Assembly (NCBI RefSeq): GCF_014190915.1 | Contig: NZ_JACHVU010000012.1 | Coordinates: 62,001 to 126,000, forward strand | Reading direction: 5' to 3' | Source of the DNA: Mycolicibacterium iranicum | GTDB taxonomy: Bacteria; Actinomycetota; Actinomycetes; Mycobacteriales; Mycobacteriaceae | Length of the DNA stretch: 64,000 bases | Part shown: positions 32,964 through 42,135 of the stretch, piece by piece | Numbering within the stretch: the stretch's first letter is position 1 | Layout: every line of letters starts with the position of its first letter | Notes under the pieces: generated by a model | The model's database searches: none | Told to the model about the DNA's origin: nothing | The model's input: the letters and a program-made list of their open reading frames with translations, nothing else | Program-made: the position numbers and the translations under genes

Positions 32964-33865
32964 CAGGTGTGGGCGGCGCGGGCGGCGGGGGAGGTCGCCA
33001 GGTAGGCGACCGCCTGCGCGGTCGATCCGAGCTGCTCGGGGGAGTAACCGGGCCGGAAGTAGCCGAGCGTGGTGGATCCGAACAGCGTGCGATACAGGGG
33101 GAGCAGCCCGAGCTTGGAGTCGCGCATCCGCATCCGGTTGAACTTCCACCAGGTGGCGTCCACGGACGGATCGTTCTTGACCAGGTACCACGCCGCGCGC
33201 TGGAAGAACACGAACAACATCGTCGCCGACACGGCCATCGCCCGGATCCGGGCGGGATAGCTGTCGTGGAAGTACACCGCGACATCGTGGGCGACGCTGC
33301 GATGCTCGACCTCTTCGCTGCCGTGCCACCGGAACATGTCGACCAGCGTCGGATCGGCTCCGTGATCGTCCCAGGTGCAGTTGAGGGCGAAATCGCCCAT
33401 GACCGCGGTGTAGTGCTCGATCGCGGCGATCAGCCACAGGCGGTCGCAGAGGTGGTTCATCCGGCGGGCTTCGTCGGCGCCGTCGTCGAGCGGGGCCAGC
33501 GAATTGGAGAACAGGTGCTCGATCTGGGCGAGGACGGGCGACGGGTCCACCCCGTGGCTGATCATGAACTCGTGCAGCACCTGATCGTGCACATCGGCAT
33601 GGGTGGCTTCCTGACCGATGAAGCCACGGATGTCGTCGGCCAGCTTGGGGTCCTTGACCAGCGGGAGTGCCTCGTTGAACGTCTCGACGAACCAGCGCTC
33701 ACCGGCGGGCAGGACGATGTTGAGGACGCTGACGACGTGGGAGGCCACCGGATGGCCCGGGATCCAGTGCAACGGGACGTCGGCGACGTCGAAGTGCACT
33801 TTGCGGGCCTGGATCTGGACTGGGCCCGGGTCGATCTCGGCGTCGAATCGGCGCGGTCGCAACAT
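32963..33865 (-). CDS. PF10118-type metal-dependent hydrolase, ferritin-like diiron fold
   Basis: 300 residues of the family annotated as predicted metal-dependent hydrolase. Two ExxH motifs typical of ferritin-like diiron sites are visible: FIGQEATHADVHDQVL (around 82-97) and WHGSEEVEHRSVAHDVAVYF (around 180-199), with further Glu/His in AIEHYTAVMGDFALN. The fold is helical and soluble with some hydrophobic faces (LFVFFQRAAWYLV). The name hydrolase is historical; a diiron oxygenase role is plausible given the next gene, a ferredoxin reductase with TGATG coupling. Substrate unknown. ATG 33865; the promoter is probably in the 99 bases after the next gene's stop. Confidence 0.8.
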   Translation of the reverse strand: MLRPRRFDAEIDPGPVQIQARKVHFDVADVPLHWIPGHPVASHVVSVLNIVLPAGERWFVETFNEALPLVKDPKLADDIRGFIGQEATHADVHDQVLHEFMISHGVDPSPVLAQIEHLFSNSLAPLDDGADEARRMNHLCDRLWLIAAIEHYTAVMGDFALNCTWDDHGADPTLVDMFRWHGSEEVEHRSVAHDVAVYFHDSYPARIRAMAVSATMLFVFFQRAAWYLVKNDPSVDATWWKFNRMRMRDSKLGLLPLYRTLFGSTTLGYFRPGYSPEQLGSTAQAVAYLATSPAARAAHT

Positions 33866-33964
33866 CTGCGGCTCCTGTTCGTCGTGACTCCGGTGGAGTT
33901 TACGACGATTTAGTGGGAACGCAGGTATCGACTAGGCGATCGAAGGGGCGCTCGGGCCTGTCGC

Positions 33965-34450
33965 TCAGGGGCGCGGTGAGGTGTTCGCGATGATCGGAGC
34001 GCCCTGACCGGCGGGGACGCTCTGGACGATGCCGGGCTGCGGCGGTGCGACGCCGGCCCCCGGAGCGCCGGCGATCGGAACCATCGGGGTCGGGGTGACC
34101 GTCGTGACGCCGTTCGCGCCGACGGTCGGGCCGCCGGTGGGGCCCATCGCGGCGATCTGGTCGGCCGCGGCCTGTGTGCAGTCGAGCATCAGCAGCATGC
34201 GACCTGCGCTGGTGACCTTCTGCTGTCCGACGAGGCACGCCGACTGGGGCAGCGCACTGCCTGTCGCGCCACCGAAATATGCCTTCACACCTTGGCTTTT
34301 GAGGATCGCCAGCGCACGGCCGTACTGCTCACCCACGACGTTGTACGGGCTCGGCTGCGCGGCCGGCTGGGAGATCGCGACGCCCGCACCGATCAGCGCA
34401 GCTGTTCCGGCGGCGACCAGTCCGCCGCTGAGCACAACGAGCTTGTTCAC
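33965..34450 (-). CDS. Exported Pro-rich protein of unknown function
   Basis: 161 residues. The first 30 residues form a signal sequence (VVLSGGLVAAGTAALIGAGVAISQPAAQ). A compact domain follows (YNVVGEQYGRALAILKSQGVKAYFGGATGSALPQSACLVGQQKVTSAGRMLLMLDC) with two cysteines, like the small exported PASTA-resembling proteins of mycobacteria. The last 60 residues are Pro/Gly/Val-rich and extended. A GGGAG site precedes ATG 34450. It lies between malQ (upstream) and the diiron hydrolase (downstream) on the same strand, with gaps of 101 and 99 bases. Function unknown. Confidence 0.65.
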   Translation of the reverse strand: MNKLVVLSGGLVAAGTAALIGAGVAISQPAAQPSPYNVVGEQYGRALAILKSQGVKAYFGGATGSALPQSACLVGQQKVTSAGRMLLMLDCTQAAADQIAAMGPTGGPTVGANGVTTVTPTPMVPIAGAPGAGVAPPQPGIVQSVPAGQGAPIIANTSPRP

Positions 34451-34551
34451 GACAACTCCCTCGGGGTTCGGTATGCGGAGCGAACATATCGCAGCAGTGA
34501 CGAATGTGAAACCGCTGCAGAAGGCCGTGGCGTTACATCGCGCGGCGCGGG

Positions 34552-36693
34552 TCAGCCCCGTGGCGCGACCGCGGCACGCATCGCTTCACACAGTTCACCG
34601 ACGCGCGGGTCGTCGACGATGTCTTCGACGAGTACCTGCCTGCCTCGCGAATCGGCAAGCGGTATGCGCCAGTTCGGGTACTCGTCGACAGTCCCGGGCT
34701 GATTCTGCGTCCGGACCTCGCCGACGGCGTCGGCCAGCGACAACGACAGCAGCCGCGACGGCGTGCGACCGAGGTAGCGGTGCAACGCCGACACCACGCG
34801 GTCGACCTCGTCGTCACCGTCGGCGAGAAGGCCGACCCGGCGCAGCTCGGCCATCCACGCGTCCTGATGTGCCCGGTCCCGGGCCAGCTCCTCCTCGGCC
34901 GGGCGGGTGAGCAGGCCCAGCCGGTCGCGCAGCCTCACGTGCTCGCCGGCCAGATAGCCGGCCGTCGGCGGCAGATCGTGCGTCGTGACCGCTGACAGGC
35001 AGTGTTCGCGCCACCGGTCCGCCGGCAGCGGTGACCCGTCGTGGTCGGTTTCGAACCACAGAATCGACGTGCCGCACAGTCCCCGGTCGCGCAGATACTC
35101 CCGCGCCCACGGTTCCACCGTGCCGAGATCCTCGCCGACCACGAGGGCGCCTGCCCGCTGGGCCTCCAGGGCCACGATGCCGATCATCGCCTCGTGGTCG
35201 TAGGCGACATAGGTGCCCTCGGTCGGCGATGCGCCCTTCGGAATCCACCACAGCCGGAACAGACCGATGATGTGGTCGATCCGCACCCCGCCCGCGTGCC
35301 GCAGCGCCGCCCGGACCACCGCGCGGAACGGTTCGTACGCCGCGTCGGCGAGGCGATCGGGTCGCCACGGCGGCTGCGACCAGTCCTGACCCAGTTGGTT
35401 GAACTCATCCGGCGGCGCGCCCGCGGTCACGCCGAGCGCCAGAACGTCCTGCAGCGCCCAGGCATCGGCGCCGTCGGGATCGACACCGACGGCCAGGTCG
35501 TGCATGATCCCCAGCTCCATGCCCGCCCGCATCGCGGCGTCCTGCGCGCCGGAGAGTTGCTCGTCCGCCAGCCATTGCAGCCACCGGTGGAAATCCACCT
35601 CGGTGGCGTGCTCTTCGGCGAACGCCGCGACCTCGTCGGTGTTCGGGTGCTGTAACGCCTGCGGCCATCGATGCCAGTCGGGTCCGTGGTGCTCGGCCAG
35701 GACACACCACGTCGCGAAGTCGTCGAGGCTGCGCCCCTGACGTTCCCGGTACGCCTGGTAGGCGATGGTCCGGCCGGCCGAAACCGTCACCGAATACAGC
35801 GCTTCCAGTGCCGCCCGCTTGGCCTTCCACACCCGGTCGCGATCGATCTCGGTGGCCCGCTTCGCCCGCGCCTGAACCTGTGCCTGCGCCTTGCGGATTC
35901 GGCTGCGATGGCGGACATGGGCGTACTCCGGCACCGCCTCGACCCGCAGATAGACGGGGTTGACGAAGCGGCGCGACGTCGGCAGATACGGAGAGGGCTC
36001 CATCGGGGCGACCGGGGCCCCGGCATGCAGAGGATTGACCAGGAGGAAGCCCGCGCCGTGGCGGGCTGCCGACCACACCGCCAGGTCGGCCAGATCGGAG
36101 AGATCGCCCAGACCCCACGAGTGTCGTGACCGCACGCTGTACAGCTGGGTCGACAGGCCCCACGCACGACCTGTGGCCAGCGGAACCGGCCGTTCCACCC
36201 TGTCCGGTGCCACGATCACCGCGGTGCTGACGTCGGAGGATCCGACCTGCAGGTACAGCCGGTGGTATCCGGCCGGCAGGTCGGCGGGAAGCTCGAAGGT
36301 CGCCTCGCCGACCAGGCGGCCGTCGAGATCGTAAGGGGGGCGGTTGTTCTCGAGCTGCCGCACGCCCGTCCGGACGCTGCCGTCCTCCAGGCGCAGCCAC
36401 AACCGCGCGGGGTCGCCGTGCGTGACGTGCACCCAGAACGGCGTCGCCGTTCCGCTGCGACCCACGATCGTGGGAGGCAGATCCCTGGCCCAGTGGTCAC
36501 GCTCGTGGTCGGCGAGGGCCTGCGAGCGGTCGTCGTCGCCGGCCGCGGCGATGCCGAGGGCATCGAGCACCGAGATCAACGTCGTCTCGGGCACCTGCAC
36601 CGGGCGGCCGGTCCAATCCGTGTACTCGCTTGCCACCCCGTGCCGCCGCGCGAGCTCACGCAGCGAGGGGGATACACCGGTGTCTTCGGGCAT
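34552..36693 (-). CDS. malQ: 4-alpha-glucanotransferase MalQ
   Basis: 713 residues from ATG 36693 (an upstream in-frame extension to 37152 lies antisense to the MFS gene and is rejected). GH77 family: an N-terminal beta extension common in actinobacterial MalQ, then the barrel with WGLGDLSDLADLAVWSAARHGAGFLLVNPLHA, RIDHIIGLFRLWWIPKGASPTEGTYVAYD with the catalytic Asp in RIDH, VVGEDLGTVEPW with the acid/base Glu, and TTHDLPPTAGY with the transition-state Asp. It transfers maltodextrin chains in cytosolic glycogen and maltose metabolism. It is divergent from the MFS gene with 58 bases between starts. Confidence 0.95.
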   Translation of the reverse strand: MPEDTGVSPSLRELARRHGVASEYTDWTGRPVQVPETTLISVLDALGIAAAGDDDRSQALADHERDHWARDLPPTIVGRSGTATPFWVHVTHGDPARLWLRLEDGSVRTGVRQLENNRPPYDLDGRLVGEATFELPADLPAGYHRLYLQVGSSDVSTAVIVAPDRVERPVPLATGRAWGLSTQLYSVRSRHSWGLGDLSDLADLAVWSAARHGAGFLLVNPLHAGAPVAPMEPSPYLPTSRRFVNPVYLRVEAVPEYAHVRHRSRIRKAQAQVQARAKRATEIDRDRVWKAKRAALEALYSVTVSAGRTIAYQAYRERQGRSLDDFATWCVLAEHHGPDWHRWPQALQHPNTDEVAAFAEEHATEVDFHRWLQWLADEQLSGAQDAAMRAGMELGIMHDLAVGVDPDGADAWALQDVLALGVTAGAPPDEFNQLGQDWSQPPWRPDRLADAAYEPFRAVVRAALRHAGGVRIDHIIGLFRLWWIPKGASPTEGTYVAYDHEAMIGIVALEAQRAGALVVGEDLGTVEPWAREYLRDRGLCGTSILWFETDHDGSPLPADRWREHCLSAVTTHDLPPTAGYLAGEHVRLRDRLGLLTRPAEEELARDRAHQDAWMAELRRVGLLADGDDEVDRVVSALHRYLGRTPSRLLSLSLADAVGEVRTQNQPGTVDEYPNWRIPLADSRGRQVLVEDIVDDPRVGELCEAMRAAVAPRG

Positions 36694-36737
36694 GCCGCTG
36701 ATCTTGCCCTGCGCAGCGCCGGCGCACCGGCCGGCGG

Positions 36738-36743
36738 TAGGCT
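36738..36743 (+). promoter_or_regulatory. -10 hexamer for the MFS transporter gene
   Basis: TAGGCT, then eight bases, then ATG 36752. No ribosome binding site is present, so the transcript probably starts at or one base before the start codon. Confidence 0.45.
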
Positions 36744-36751
36744 CGACCATC

Positions 36752-37948
36752 ATGGCGTCTGAACCGCTGGTCGGTGGCGACGCGCGAAACACACGGGCCC
36801 GGGTCGCCGCTGCGGCGCTGTTCCTCACCAACGGCGCGCTGTTCGCCAACCTGCTGCCGCGCTTCCCCGAGATCAAGACCGACCTCGCGATGTCCAACGC
36901 GGTGTACGGCGCTGCGGTCGCCTCGTTCTCGGCGGGCGCACTGATCGCCGGACCCACCGCGGGGGCGCTCGTGCGGCGCTTCCAGTCGGCGCGGGTCGCC
37001 GTTGCCACGACCGTCGCTCTGGCGACGCTGATCCTGCTCGCGGGCATGGCATCGACACCGCTGATGTTCGCGGCGGCCCTCTTCGCCGCGGGCGCCTGCG
37101 ACTCGGTCACCGATGTCGCGCAGAACGTCAACGGCCTTCGGCTGCAACGCAACTACGGACGCTCGATCATCAACTCCCTGCACGCGATCTGGGCAGTCGG
37201 CGCGATCATCGGCGGTCTGATGGGTGCGGGCGCGATCGCTCTCGACATCCCACGCGGTGTCCACCTCGGTGTCGCGGCGCTGATCTTCTGCGGCGTCGTC
37301 GCCGTCGCGTACCCGTCACTGCTGCACGGCCCCGACCACGACGACCACCCGTCCACCCACGACCGCAGCGGAACCAAAGCCGGCCCGATGATCTACCTGA
37401 CGTTGCTGGCGCTGGTCGGCATCGCCATCGCCGGGGCCACGGTCGAGGATGCCGGGAGTTCCTGGGCGACGCTGTATCTGCGCGACAGCCTCGACGCCCC
37501 GGGGGCCGTGGCCGTGTTCGGGTTTGTGGCGCTGGTCGGTTTCATGTTCCTCGGGCGGATGGCCGGCGACCGCCTCGTGGACCGGTTCGGCGAACGGGCC
37601 GTCGCACGCGTCGGCGGCGTCATCACCGCCACGGGCATGGGCATCGCCCTGGCGTTCCCATCGGTGCCCGGCACCATCGCGGGCTTCGCCGCGGCGGGGC
37701 TCGGCGTGGCCACTGTGATCCCTGCGGCGATGCGCGCCGCAGACGAACTCCCCGGCCTGCGCGCCGGGACCGGTCTGACCATCCTCACGTGGCTGATGCG
37801 CGCCGGCTTCCTCGGTGCGCCGCTGCTCGTCGGAGTGGTCTCCGATGCGACGGACCTGCGGACGGGTCTGCTGATCGTGCCTGCCGCCGGTGTGCTCGTG
37901 ATCGTGCTGGCCGCAGTGCTGGGCACCCGGCGGCGTCCCGCGACCTGA
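36752..37948 (+). CDS. MFS transporter
   Basis: 398 residues with about twelve transmembrane helices in two halves separated by a His/Asp-rich loop (LLHGPDHDDHPSTHDRSGTKAG, near residue 195). The first half has FLTNGALFANLLPRFPEIK and the loop 2-3 motif PTAGALVRRFQSARVAVA; the second half has FLGRMAGDRLVDRFGERAVARVGG. The overall pattern is that of the Fsr/YbjJ-type group of major facilitator exporters that includes sugar or drug permeases. The substrate is unknown. The ATG start is set by the leaderless-type promoter. It is divergent from malQ and followed by an esterase gene after 137 bases. Confidence 0.82.
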   Translation: MASEPLVGGDARNTRARVAAAALFLTNGALFANLLPRFPEIKTDLAMSNAVYGAAVASFSAGALIAGPTAGALVRRFQSARVAVATTVALATLILLAGMASTPLMFAAALFAAGACDSVTDVAQNVNGLRLQRNYGRSIINSLHAIWAVGAIIGGLMGAGAIALDIPRGVHLGVAALIFCGVVAVAYPSLLHGPDHDDHPSTHDRSGTKAGPMIYLTLLALVGIAIAGATVEDAGSSWATLYLRDSLDAPGAVAVFGFVALVGFMFLGRMAGDRLVDRFGERAVARVGGVITATGMGIALAFPSVPGTIAGFAAAGLGVATVIPAAMRAADELPGLRAGTGLTILTWLMRAGFLGAPLLVGVVSDATDLRTGLLIVPAAGVLVIVLAAVLGTRRRPAT

Positions 37949-38034
37949 CGGGCGCGAACCGACGGGCCGCCGCATCGTGCATTTCCTGCGTGACCTCGAC
38001 GTGAGCAGCGAGAATGATCCTCGGACGCCGCAGC

Positions 38035-38050
38035 GGTACAGTGGTGTACC
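38035..38050. promoter_or_regulatory. Palindromic operator candidate before the carboxylesterase
   Basis: GGTACA-GTGG-TGTACC, perfect 6-bp arms, 36 bases upstream of ATG 38086 and between it and the MFS gene. The symmetry and position fit a TetR-type repressor site. The binding protein is not identified. Confidence 0.5.
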
Positions 38051-38085
38051 AGAGACGAGACCGCCACCGATCGAAGGAGTTCGGC

Positions 38086-39651
38086 ATGACCACGGAGGCA
38101 ACCGCGCGCAGTGGGGCACACGGCAGGCCTGTCGTGGACACCACGAGCGGGCCTGTGCGTGGCGTCGACGACGGAATCGTGCAGTCCTGGAAGGCCGTTC
38201 GGTACGCCGCGGCCCCCGTCGGTGAGCTGCGCTGGCGCGCTCCGGAGGTACCCGAACCGTGGACCGAACCCTTGGACGCCGCCCGCGTCGGCCCGGTCTG
38301 CCCCCAGCCCACCGACCCGAAGATCCCCCTGGAGCTCGGCGCCCCGCAGGGCGAGGACTTCCTGACGCTGAACGTGTGGGCACCGTCGGGCACCGAACCC
38401 GGCGACGGCAAGCCGGTCATGGTGTGGGTCCACGGCGGCGCCTACGTGCTCGGATCGGCCAGTCAGCCCCTGTACCACGGACGTGCGCTGGCCACCGGAG
38501 GCGACGTCGTGGTGGTGACCGTGAACTACCGCCTCGGCGCACTCGGATTCCTTGAGCTGTCGACCCTCGGCGACGACTCCGGGCGGTTCGCGACCAACAC
38601 CGGCCTGCGCGATGTGCTGGCCGCGCTGCGCTGGGTGCGCGAGAACATCGCGGCCTTCGGCGGCGACCCCGGACGCGTCACGCTGTTCGGCGAGTCGGCC
38701 GGCGGCGGCATCGTCACCTCTCTGCTCGGCAGCCCCGCCGCGGCAGGCCTGTTCTCCGCCGCGATCGCCCAGAGCTCTCCGGCGACGTCGACCTACGACC
38801 TGGGTCGCGCCGGACGGGTGGCCCAACGTTTCCTCGACGTGCTCGGCCTCGGCCGTGACGAGCTGGGGAGCCTGACCGAAGCGCCGATCGCCACCCTGGT
38901 GGAGGCATCCCGCACCGTCTTCAACGAGGTCCCGGTGCGCAGCCCCGGAACGCTGGCCTTCGCGCCCACCGTCGACGGCGACCTGCTGCCGGACTACCCG
39001 GTGAACCTGGCGCGCAACGGCAGGACCCACCCGGTGCCGCTCGTCATCGGTACGAACAAGAACGAGGCGGCGCTGTTCCGGTACATGAAATCGCCGTTGA
39101 TGCCGATCGCGCCGGAGTCCATCAAAGCCATGTTCGCCGACATCGCCGCCGAACAGCCCGGCCTGCAGCTGCCGGACGAGGCCGACCTCAACGGCACCTA
39201 CCGAGGTCGCGGAAAGACCAAGGGCCTCGGGCTGACCAGCGATCTGGGCTTCCGGATGCCGTCGCTCTGGTTCGCCGAGGGTCATCGCGCCACCGCGCCC
39301 GTGTACCTCTACCGCTTCGACTTCGCCACGCCGCTGCTGCGGCTCGTGCGTCTGCACGGCGCCCACGCCACCGAGCTGCCCTTCGTCTGGGGCAACCTCG
39401 GCTCCGGACGCAAGGATCCGACGTTCGCCCTCGGGGGCCGCAAGGCCGGCACCGAGGTGTCGAGGCGGATGCAGGCCCGTTGGACCGGTTTCGCCGCCAC
39501 CGGTGACCCCGCCGCGCCCGGCGCCCCGGCCTGGCGCCCCTACGACGACGACCGCGCCACCCTCGTCATCGACGCCCAAGATTCGGTGGTGGACGACCTG
39601 GACGCCGGGGTCCGTCGCGCCTGGGGCGATGACGTCCTGAGCTTCCTGTAG
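38086..39651 (+). CDS. Type B carboxylesterase
   Basis: 521 residues from ATG 38086, which has GAAGGAG 6 bases upstream; the ORF start at 38014 lies before the operator. Alpha/beta hydrolase of the carboxylesterase B family: oxyanion HGGAY in VWVHGGAYVLGSA (around 115), nucleophile Ser in LFGESAGGG (around 205), acid in GTNKNEAALF, and His in RLHGAHATELPFVWG (around 430). TLNVWAPSG and NYRLGALGFL are also typical. It hydrolyses ester bonds of small molecules or lipids in the cytosol; no signal peptide is seen. The sterol desaturase gene follows after 30 bases. Confidence 0.93.
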   Translation: MTTEATARSGAHGRPVVDTTSGPVRGVDDGIVQSWKAVRYAAAPVGELRWRAPEVPEPWTEPLDAARVGPVCPQPTDPKIPLELGAPQGEDFLTLNVWAPSGTEPGDGKPVMVWVHGGAYVLGSASQPLYHGRALATGGDVVVVTVNYRLGALGFLELSTLGDDSGRFATNTGLRDVLAALRWVRENIAAFGGDPGRVTLFGESAGGGIVTSLLGSPAAAGLFSAAIAQSSPATSTYDLGRAGRVAQRFLDVLGLGRDELGSLTEAPIATLVEASRTVFNEVPVRSPGTLAFAPTVDGDLLPDYPVNLARNGRTHPVPLVIGTNKNEAALFRYMKSPLMPIAPESIKAMFADIAAEQPGLQLPDEADLNGTYRGRGKTKGLGLTSDLGFRMPSLWFAEGHRATAPVYLYRFDFATPLLRLVRLHGAHATELPFVWGNLGSGRKDPTFALGGRKAGTEVSRRMQARWTGFAATGDPAAPGAPAWRPYDDDRATLVIDAQDSVVDDLDAGVRRAWGDDVLSFL

Positions 39652-39681
39652 CGCCGTACACTCACCTCGGAGGTGCTCACC

Positions 39682-40605
39682 GTGGAGTTCCTGAACGTCC
39701 TCCCGCCGCAGATGCGCGATCCCGTGCTCTTCGCGATCCCGTTCTTCCTGCTGCTGCTCGTCGTCGAGTGGACGGCCGCGCGCAAGCTCGAAGACATCGC
39801 CCCGGGGGAGGGCAGCGACCGGCCGGCCAGCGGCGCCTATCACGCCCGCGATTCGTGGACGAGCATCTCGATGGGCCTGGTGTCGATCGCCACGATGGGG
39901 GCGTGGAAGTTCCTGGCACTGCTGGGTTATGCCGCGATCTTCGCCTATGTCGCGCCGTGGCAGCTGTCGGCCACGCAGTGGTACACGTGGGTCATCGCGA
40001 TCCTCGGCGTGGACCTGCTGTTCTACGCCTATCACCGCACGGCGCACCGGGTTCGGCTGATCTGGGCGACCCATCAGGCCCACCATTCCAGCGAGTACTT
40101 CAACTTCGCGACCGCGTTGCGACAGAAGTGGAACAACAGCGGGGAGATCCTGATGTGGCTCCCGCTGCCGCTGCTCGGCGTGCCACCGTGGATGGTGTTC
40201 GCCAGCTTCTCGCTGAACCTCATCTACCAGTTCTGGATCCACACCGAACGCATCGGAAAGCTGTGGCGGCCCTTCGAATTCGTGTTCAACACACCGTCAC
40301 ACCACCGTGTGCACCACGGCATGGACCGGCTGTACCTGGACAGGAACTACGGCGGGATACTCATCCTCTGGGACCGGCTGTTCGGCACCTTCCAGGCCGA
40401 GGAGTTCCGTCCGCACTACGGACTGACCAAGCCCGTCGACACGTTCAACATCTGGAAGCTGCAGACGCGCGAGTACGCGGCCATCGGACGGGACGTGCGC
40501 ACCGCCCGCGGCCTACGCGCCAAGCTCGGCTACATCTTCGGCCCGCCCGGATGGGAACCGGCCGCGGCGACGAGCGTCGGGACGCAGGCGCATGCCGGCC
40601 CGTAG
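39682..40605 (+). CDS. Sterol desaturase/fatty acid hydroxylase family membrane protein
   Basis: 307 residues from GTG 39682, chosen because GGAGG lies 8 bases before it (GTG 39673 overlaps that site). Four to five hydrophobic helices and the histidine boxes of the membrane diiron family: HRTAH (near 120), HQAHHS (near 133), and a final HHRVHH (near 210). Gene position matches M. tuberculosis Rv1814, annotated erg3. It introduces a double bond or hydroxyl group into a sterol or lipid; substrate unproven in mycobacteria. Its TAG stop forms the first three bases of the -10 hexamer of the next gene. Confidence 0.87.
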   Translation: MEFLNVLPPQMRDPVLFAIPFFLLLLVVEWTAARKLEDIAPGEGSDRPASGAYHARDSWTSISMGLVSIATMGAWKFLALLGYAAIFAYVAPWQLSATQWYTWVIAILGVDLLFYAYHRTAHRVRLIWATHQAHHSSEYFNFATALRQKWNNSGEILMWLPLPLLGVPPWMVFASFSLNLIYQFWIHTERIGKLWRPFEFVFNTPSHHRVHHGMDRLYLDRNYGGILILWDRLFGTFQAEEFRPHYGLTKPVDTFNIWKLQTREYAAIGRDVRTARGLRAKLGYIFGPPGWEPAAATSVGTQAHAGP

Positions 40606-40608
40606 TGT
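40603..40608 (+). promoter_or_regulatory. -10 hexamer built on the upstream stop codon
   Basis: TAGTGT: its first three bases are the stop codon of the sterol desaturase gene. Seven bases later comes GTG 40616. This matches a leaderless mycobacterial promoter; no ribosome binding site precedes GTG 40616. Confidence 0.5.
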
Positions 40609-40615
40609 GCGCCGT

Positions 40616-42022
40616 GTGGAGACCGTTTTCGACGCTGCCGTCGACCCCGCGCTGATCGATCGCTCGCTGGCCGCGACGAGGCTCGGATCGGTGTGGCTCG
40701 ACATCCCGCGGCCGGACTTCCCGGCCACCTCCGGGCCCGTGACCTGCGACCTGCTCGTGATCGGCGGCGGTTACACCGGGCTCTGGACGGCCCTGCACGC
40801 CGCCCGGCGGCATCCGGACCGTCGCATCGTGCTCATCGAGGCCGACCGGATCGGTTGGGCCGCGTCGGGCCGCAATGGCGGATTCGTCGACGCCAGCCTG
40901 ACGCACGGCTACGAGAACGGAAAAACCCGCTGGCCCAACGAGATCGACACGCTGGAGGCCATGGGCGTCGAGAACCTCGACGGGATGCAGGCCGAGATCG
41001 AGGAACTCGGCCTCGACGTCGAATGGGAACGCACCGGCATGCTGGCCGTCGCCACCGAGCCGCACCAGGTGAGCTGGCTGGAGGAGGCGGCGGCCGACGG
41101 CCACGGCAAGCTGCTCGATCTGCACCAGGTGCGCGACGAGGTGCGGTCGCCGACCTATCTGGCCGGTCTGCTCGAACCGGATTCGTGCGCGATCGTCAAC
41201 CCGGCGAAGCTCGCCCTCGAGCTGGCCAGGGCCTGCCGCGACGCCGGCGTCGAGATCTTCGAGCACACCACAGCCACCCAGATCGAATCTGGCGGCGCGG
41301 CGCTGCGCATCCACACCGACGGATCCGCGATCACCTGCCGGCAGGTGGTGCTGGCCACCAATGTCTTCCCGAGCCTGCTGCGGCGCAACAGGCTCTACAC
41401 CGTCCCTGTGTATGACTACGTGCTGGCCACCGAACCCCTGACCGCCGAGCAGCTCGGGCGCATCGGATGGCAGGGCAGGCAGGGGATCGGCGACTCGGCC
41501 AACCAGTTCCACTACTACCGCCTGACCAAGGACAACCGGATCGTCTGGGGCGGCTACGACGCGGTGTACCACTTCGGCAGGCGCGTCGACTCGGCCTACG
41601 AGGACCGTCAGGACACCTACCGCCGGCTCGCCGCCCACTTCTTCCTCACCTTCCCGCAGCTCGACGACGTCCGGTTCAGCCACCGGTGGGCCGGGGCCAT
41701 CGACACCAACACCCGTTTCTGCGCGCACTGGGGGTTGGCCCGCGAGGGCCGGGTCGCCTACGTCAACGGCTTCACCGGGCTGGGCGTCGGCGCGGCCAGG
41801 TTCGCCGCCGACGTGTGCCTCGATCTGCTCGACGGAACACCTACGCCGCGCACGCAATTGGAGATGGTGCGGCGCAAGCCGCTACCGTTCCCGCCCGAAC
41901 CGCTGGCCAGCGTCGGCATCCAGGCCACCCGGTGGTCGCTGGATCGCGCCGACCACTCCGCGGGGCGCAGGAACCTGCTGCTCCGGGCCCTCGATGCGGC
42001 GGGGCTCGGGTTCGACTCCTGA
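40616..42022 (+). CDS. FAD-dependent amine/amino acid oxidoreductase (DAO family)
   Basis: 468 residues from GTG 40616 (an in-frame ATG at 40592 overlaps the previous gene). The FAD-binding GxGxxG motif is in LLVIGGGYTGLWTALHAARR near residue 45, followed by VLIEADRIGWAASGRNGGF, in which ASGRNGG is characteristic of the DAO group. The C-terminal FSHRWAGAIDTNTRFCAHWG and AYVNGFTGLGVGAARFAADV complete the FAD site. Such enzymes oxidise amines, polyamines or N-methyl amino acids. Substrate unknown. The gene sits between the erg3 and protease genes. Confidence 0.88.
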   Translation: METVFDAAVDPALIDRSLAATRLGSVWLDIPRPDFPATSGPVTCDLLVIGGGYTGLWTALHAARRHPDRRIVLIEADRIGWAASGRNGGFVDASLTHGYENGKTRWPNEIDTLEAMGVENLDGMQAEIEELGLDVEWERTGMLAVATEPHQVSWLEEAAADGHGKLLDLHQVRDEVRSPTYLAGLLEPDSCAIVNPAKLALELARACRDAGVEIFEHTTATQIESGGAALRIHTDGSAITCRQVVLATNVFPSLLRRNRLYTVPVYDYVLATEPLTAEQLGRIGWQGRQGIGDSANQFHYYRLTKDNRIVWGGYDAVYHFGRRVDSAYEDRQDTYRRLAAHFFLTFPQLDDVRFSHRWAGAIDTNTRFCAHWGLAREGRVAYVNGFTGLGVGAARFAADVCLDLLDGTPTPRTQLEMVRRKPLPFPPEPLASVGIQATRWSLDRADHSAGRRNLLLRALDAAGLGFDS

Positions 42023-42135
42023 GATAGCCGTCCGACAACCGTCGTGTAACGCCGCTTTATCCGACCGCGATGAGCCAGTTACACCAGCCGTCTCAACGGG
42101 TACTGGTGAACTGAACCTGAGGGGTCGGAGGGGCT

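Noticed and set aside
33866..33964. Possible terminator or small gene between the exported protein and the diiron hydrolase
   Set aside because: No clear hairpin, T-run or open frame with a start and ribosome binding site.
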